Made by a program: the position numbers and the translations under genes
Assembly: GCA_028386065.3 (NCBI GenBank)
Contig: JAKUCV010003048.1
Location: 1 to 64,000 of the forward strand
Direction: 5' to 3'
Source: Turnera subulata
Taxonomy: Eukaryota > Streptophyta > Magnoliopsida > Malpighiales > Passifloraceae
DNA length: 64,000 bases
Notes under the pieces: generated by a model
The model's input: only the letters and a program-made list of their open reading frames with translations
What the model was told of the DNA's origin: nothing
Databases searched by the model: none
Shown: positions 58,774 through 64,000 of the stretch, piece by piece
Layout: each line of letters starts with the position of its first letter
How positions within the stretch are numbered: the first letter of the stretch is position 1

Positions 58774-59277
58774 GACTGTGTATTACATTTGCATCATTGC
58801 ATTCATGAAGAACATTGGCCAATGGATCATGTGGGTAGTGCAAGCGAGGCTTGTACGTACCATGGGATTGAACCTTGCAGAGGATTATACCTGCTTGGTA
58901 TGGTTTATATATTGGCACTGGGTGCCTTGTACAGGTTATGGAACCTTGTGGAGGATATTGCCAGCTTGGTCTTGTTGACAAGTGGTCAATGAGGTGTGGG
59001 ATCCACATGGACAAAGGGTGGTGCTACGAAGGGCGCTGTGTGTGCCTCGGTAGCAAGCCATATGCACTTGTGGGCTATTCGGTTATGCCTCGTACGTGGG
59101 GTTGTGGGATAATGTTGTCCATGTGTGCAGGGCTACCTGGGTATGCAACTAGGTCCAGAGTACATCACTTGGGTTACTCGTGGGCTTGATCACGGAGGAT
59201 GGTACCTTGCTAATTGGTTGCATATTTGCTATGCATTGCATGCCTTGGGTGGTTATTATGATTGCTGTGAATTAATT

Positions 59278-59412
59278 GGGATGTCTATTTCTGTTTCTAA
59301 AATAGGAAATAAGGTTCCAAGAGGCTTAAAGGCTGCAAAAGAGAGGAATTGGTTTAAGAATGCCTAGGTGATGGTAAGTAAGTTTCTTATGCGAGTAGTG
59401 ACTATTAGTGCG
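59278..59412. repeat. Segment inverted at 60905-61038
   Basis: From ATGTCTATTTCTGTTTC to ACTTACTTACCATC-type sequence, it reappears as the reverse complement at 60905-61038 with few changes. It belongs to the old LTR material. Confidence 0.8.
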
Positions 59413-60481
59413 CCATTGCTAGGCGGAAGGCCCTCTTTTGCATGCTTGAGTGTGTCAATGCTTGTTGAATTGGCTTGCTGGTACACTCTTGATTGATTGG
59501 TGTATATTGTAGCTAGTTGGCCATCATTGTCCAATTATGCATATTGTTAGCAAGTTCATAGTCATTGATGTCGATTGTGGCTTGATGAAGCATATTAGAG
59601 CTAGTTGGCCATTTTGGGCTATTTGTGCATGTTGTTGACTACATGGTGGATAATGGTTATCTTATGTGGGTATGATCCATTTAATGCCATGGTTGCTTCT
59701 GTTGTTGTTGCATTTGAGGAGTGATGTGAATATGTTTGGTTGCAATGCACATGTTGTGCTTGGCATTGCATTCCATTACCTTGAATGCGCATGTGATTGT
59801 GTATACCACTGGCCAGTTGGGAGGCGGTGCACAGGTAGTGCTTAAGTTGTGGCACTTACTATATTGATGATTATTTAACAGGCCTTGCGGTGCTAGATGG
59901 CCGCTTGGAGTAAAACGGTCACGATTATTTGACGGGCCTTGTGGTGCTAGCTGGTCTCTTGGAGTAAAATGGTTGTGCTTGTTCCGTGGATTGAGTGCCC
60001 GGTATTTGTGCATTATGCATTACTGTATGTGCTGCATGACTGTGTGGTTGCTTTCTTGCATGGCCTATTTACTTACTGAGTTTTATACTCACCCCATTAT
60101 TTCCTCCCTTTGTTTTACAGGTGCAAGATTAAGAGTACGGGTTGTAGGTTGATGGGTATAGTCGAGTCGGTTTCCTTTAATTATGTTATTGTGTACATTT
60201 ATATGAGGAGGTTATGTCTTTGTATAATATGAGTTAGTGCCCCTTTTGTAGCAATGGTTTATTGACATTAGAGGAGATGTCTTTATAAATGAGTTTTGAC
60301 TCTTTTTATTGTCTTTGTTGCCTTTGCATTTGCTTATTGTTGTTTCCATTTACGCTGCGCATATGAGGTTAGTAACCCGCGAGGCAGAGGCAACGAGCTT
60401 CTAGATGAGTTGACGAAAGACCTTTGGCACGCAGTGGGTGCACAAGGTACCTGGCCGGTCGCGCTTAGTGGGGGCATGACA

Positions 60482-60904
60482 ATAATGGTGGATTTGGAAA
60501 TGGTTGTAATTGCGGGGTTTTGGTGCACAACTTGCAATAAAGGATATTGAATTTGGTTTGTGGAGTACTAAGTATGATGATGGACTTGGGGATGAATATA
60601 AAGTGAGTATAAAGTACTATACCTTTTTGTGAGGTATAAGCAGAGTGGCGCTGCAGAAGCGTGGTTGGCTTGTTTGGGATGCGATTGGACCTGCGGTCTT
60701 CCAATTTTTCCGAGTGGCATGTTTTGGTTGCTTAGCTGGTACAATTGGTGTGCTAGTGCAAGCACTGGTGTGCATCATCGCGAGAGTGGTGCACCTTGTG
60801 GCCCAGTTGAGGCAATTGGTCCGGTTGGTCGATTAGAGTGCAGTGCACGCACTAGTGTGCAAGTGGTGCATTTCGTGGCCGGTTGGGATAATTGGCCTTG
60901 ATGG
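60482..60904. other. Unassigned DNA after the old LTR
   Basis: G/T-rich, repeating GGTGCAN and TTGG words, with no homology I can assign. It could be retrotransposon internal sequence; no motif supports this. Confidence 0.4.
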
Positions 60905-61038
60905 TATAGTCACTACTCGCGTAACAAACTTACTTACCATCACCTAGGCATTCCTAAACCAATTCCTCTCCTTTGCAGCATTTAAGCCTCTTGGAACTTT
61001 ATTCCCTATTTTAAACACACAAATAGACATCACAATCC
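60905..61038. repeat. Inverted copy of 59278-59412
   Basis: Reads CATCACCTAGGCATTCCTAA, then AAGCCTCTTGGAAC, the exact opposite strand of parts of 59278-59412. Shows a rearrangement at the right edge of the LTR block. Confidence 0.8.
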
Positions 61039-61044
61039 CTGATT

Positions 61045-61690
61045 GCAACGTAACCATTAATCTGTAGTTTTTTTCCATTGTAAACTACAGATATCATTCA
61101 ATAGTTTGGACTATCATATATAGTATATAAAAAAATTAAATTGTACTTATTGACAAGTCCTTGGTATTGGTCATGGCCGCATTTTTTTCAAAATTTTAAA
61201 AGTTAGTTTAAAGCGCGCACATATAACATTTGTATTTTGGCAATTGGAAGGATATAAAAGGAAATCCACCTGGTGGACTAGGTAAGCCCGACATCACGAG
61301 AATGAGATTCTCAGAAAAACCACGGTCGTTGGTGGCCAAGAGGAGATAAAACCACGAGTGAAGTTGTAAAGAAGTTTTAATGTTCATTAACTTTTTTGTA
61401 AGATTATTATGAGTTCCAAAAAAAGTACCTTAGATTTCAAATAATCTTCATGAAATTATTATGGTAAGCAGTGCAATTCATCAAATAAATGTGAATCTAT
61501 AAAGATTTTTTTCCTACTTTATTAAGCATTGAATACTTTCTCAATCATGATTGAAGAATTTATATAAATGTATAATTCAAAATAGTTAATCCTCTATAAT
61601 TTATATTTGATATTAGAAAAAATATTCTACTTTATAGCAATTAATTATTGTTAACGATCATAATCATGTTCGTTTTTTTGTTAAAAGATG
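61045..61690. repeat. Third copy of the zinc-finger 3'-flank repeat
   Basis: Corresponds to about 51540-52035 plus the uninterrupted continuation seen at 50725-50840. It carries the empty site AATAGTTAATCC (about 61582) where copy two has the LTR start at 52036. This supports 52036 as a true insertion boundary. Confidence 0.7.
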
Positions 61691-62150
61691 GTCTAAACCC
61701 CCTAAGTTTAGTTCACTAGACTCGTCAATTCACAAATGCAATATTGCACCCCACACAAACTCGAATCCACAACAATTATCCCACAAAATACACATATCAC
61801 TTATTGATTAATCATGCATGAGATGCTCAGGGTATCCAGCTGGTTAGGGGCTAAAGATTGCCGCTAGAGAATAGTTTGACCTACTCACATGTGATAATGG
61901 ATATCGCGTGAGGTCCAAGGCCCATTAATCCCCATCATTGCTAAGCATCGAGAAACGGGTTCACTCAAGCCACTATCGCTTAAGGAAAGCATTGTAGCGG
62001 ACTCGGATTTCCTCGCCCTCTTATGGTAGAGGCTTCACATCAATCAACATGAATGCAAGGCACTTATGATGAAACATAAAAAGGCATACAAAGTTCGAAG
62101 ATTGCATAAAAGTTTCTTAAACCCACTACTTCCCCAGTGGAGTCACCAAC
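61691..62150 (-). mobile_element. Leader fragment of a minus-strand LTR retrotransposon, with PBS
   Basis: On - the sequence directly after the LTR reads GTTGGTGACTCCACTGGGGA (62131-62150), very like the primer site of TAT/Ogre gypsy elements. The element continues leftward to about 61691 and is cut there. No gag or pol motif is present in what remains. Confidence 0.6.
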
Positions 62151-63897
62151 TGTGAGGACCCGACCCAAAATCAATTGGGCTTCCTCACCTATTCCTTTAC
62201 ACCTTCTACTTAACCATCACCCAATACCTTTGGAATTGCCACTCGAACTTTATTATAGGACAAAATTTGGAAAAAACCGTTCTTGAATCCCAATGACTCC
62301 TTTTAAAGCAACCGATTAGCGAACCAAAGATAGTGGGCCCAGGGGTTCGTCAGGGATGGGAAGGTGTTGGGCACCCATCCGTGTTGGGCGAAACTTTGTG
62401 CAATTGAAGAACAATAGTATGCCTTGTGAAAGTGTGTGTTGTGTGGAAACAAATCACATGAAAATAACAAAGTTGAATTGAAATAAAAAGGAAAAAAAAA
62501 ATTGGGCTTGAGTTTCCATCACTAGAGACCACCTACGTACCCCGGCGGCCGGGTTCAAAGCCCATGTAGTTCTTGTTATGGCATCACACAACACTTACAT
62601 CATCAACAAAATCATCATCAGCAACACCAAATAATCAAATCAATAGCAATCAATAAGATTCACAATCAAAAAGGGTTTAGAGAACTTATCTTGGTTGTTG
62701 GACAGGATCTATAGGTCATCTTCTACTGTAATTTAGACAATAAAAATGGGCGATTCAGCTTTTGGGCTCCACAACAAAGTTGCAGAACTCCCTCTTAGCT
62801 TTTCAAAAACTCTAAGATCGCAGCAATCCGACTTCTAAAACTTGAGATATGAATTATTTTCTGGGACAACTTGCATCAGGATTCCCAACTCGATCTCACC
62901 ACCTTCTTGGCTTCCGGATGAATTTTGATTGCTTCCTCCTCTTGATCTCCTCTTGCTAGTTGCTTCTTGATACTCCTCTCCTCAAAATTCCTCCAGAGTT
63001 TCTGCTTGCAAAACTATTTCTAGGCTTGCAGAAGTAGAGTTTCTCCAAGCACTTAAGCTTATGGGGATGTGTGTGAAAGAGAGATTGTGTGTACTTGGAT
63101 CTGAATTAGAGGCCTTATTTATAGAATTATGGGGAGTGCAGGGGTAGTGCACCTCTTATTGGTCAAAATTCTGGCTGGAAATCTAGGCCAAAACCGTGTA
63201 GGATCAAATTAGAAACAAAATCGGGCAAAAAATCATTTCCTGGGCACCCATTACCGCCAGGCCCGGCGGTCATCACTGTATGACAGCCAAGACCTGGCAG
63301 TCATCCCGAGATGGCCACCTGGCTCTTCCGGCTTCACGCGTTCTTTCATTTGTCGGCCCCCAATCCCCCTAATTTCGCCCTGATTTGATCTAACCGTGTA
63401 ATTAACCTGGAAAATCCTTTTCTCTTGATTAGTACTCCTCCCAATCATCCCATAACTGATTGATACACATTAATTCCCCATTTTAAGAAAAATCATGCCA
63501 AAAACACATTGACCTTTTAAATGATGATTTAATTCTGATTAACTCCGGAAAACCATATCCCATTAACTTGGGCCTTTAAATTCATTTCTAACCCAAAAAT
63601 AAATCATTTCAATATATAATTGGGTTGAAATAAATAAGAAAGTCTAAAAAAATGGAATAAAATATATTTTACTAAATTAGACCTTAATATATATTTTTAT
63701 CCTAAGGTTAAATCATCTCATTAATCCTAGAGTTCAAAACACATAAGGGTTCAAATTACCAAAATATATAAATTCTACTAAATTAAATTTTTATCCTGCC
63801 ATAACCCAATACCAAATCATCTTATTAGTCCTAAGGTTCAAACATGTTCAAAATCCAAATTAGAAGAATAATCGTGGGTCGAATTTGGGTGTTCACA
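62151..63897 (-). repeat. 5' LTR (1.75 kb) of the minus-strand TAT/Ogre-like element
   Basis: On - it runs TGTGAACACCC to GGGTCCTCACA. The primer site lies immediately inside at 62150. The right flank begins GATAT (63898); the left end of the element is lost, so no duplication can be tested. A relative, badly decayed, is at 45225-45600. Confidence 0.7.
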
Positions 63898-64000
63898 GAT
63901 ATTCACTTACTTAAGCACAACTGAGAACTATAGGCTAACAAAGGTTACAAGCTTAATATAATTTCCAATTTTGTAATAGGCAATTCTGCTTTAGTTCTTC
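63898..64000. other. Flanking DNA at the window end
   Basis: About 100 bases with no feature recognised. Confidence 0.5.

Larger units (their letters stand above)
52036..60481 (+). mobile_element. Old LTR material related to the solo LTR at 21146, split by a gypsy element
   Basis: Starts TGTGATAACCCAGATACACCC (52036), closely like the start of the solo LTR at 21146. It ends in GGTACCTGGCCGGTCGCGCTTAG then GGGGGCATGACA (60481), like its end. Between these lies the inserted element 53398-58773. The remaining sequence is about 3.07 kb, longer than the 2.08 kb solo LTR. The stretch before about 53290 and the stretch around 59370 both correspond to the same part of it (near 22500). This suggests two partial LTR copies fused or an internal duplication. 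No matching target duplication was found (GTTAT left, ATAAT right). Confidence 0.6.

Overview
This is nuclear DNA of a flowering plant, most likely a dicot. Three things point that way: a plant-type microsomal oleate desaturase (FAD2) with an intron in its leader, plant C2H2 zinc-finger genes, and a dense nested landscape of plant LTR retrotransposons, MITEs and an L1-type LINE on an AT-rich background. I see no bacterial, organellar or viral block and no RNA gene I can support.

Host genes are few. FAD2 lies on + (TATA about 4275, leader intron 4438-6859, intronless coding exon 6896-8026). A small single-finger C2H2 protein lies on - (17561-18199). A larger single-finger C2H2 protein with an AT-hook lies on + (48500-50008). 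The rest is mobile DNA and its debris.

Layout. 1-1948: 3' part of a long gypsy-type LTR carrying a string of small hairpins. 1949-8400: FAD2 region. 8425-15312: LTR retrotransposon with gag-like remnants and no pol, interrupted by a 3.3 kb solo LTR (9759-13102, duplication ATATG). 15960-16990: large inverted-repeat element. 17561-18199: zinc-finger gene. 20410-20805: hAT-like MITE with a second MITE inside. 21146-23227: solo LTR (duplication GGTTG). 23482-38752: integrase-less Ty1/copia element (duplication TACCC) whose gag is split by an 11.1 kb Ty3/gypsy chromovirus at 26543-37660 (duplication TTTCG). 41243-41676 and 42373-42597: further MITEs. 42690-44835: decayed LINE. 48368-50008: AT-hook zinc-finger gene, followed by a tandem duplication of its 3' flank. 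52036-60481: old LTR material interrupted by a decayed gypsy element (53398-58773). 62151-63897: LTR of a minus-strand TAT/Ogre-like element running leftward.

I found no multi-gene system that could be called a new biological system. The most unusual signal is structural. Three long LTR families here each carry a series of short hairpins in which the loop sequence is held constant while the stem sequence changes on both sides together. The second point of interest is a FAD2 with non-canonical residues at and near its third histidine box.
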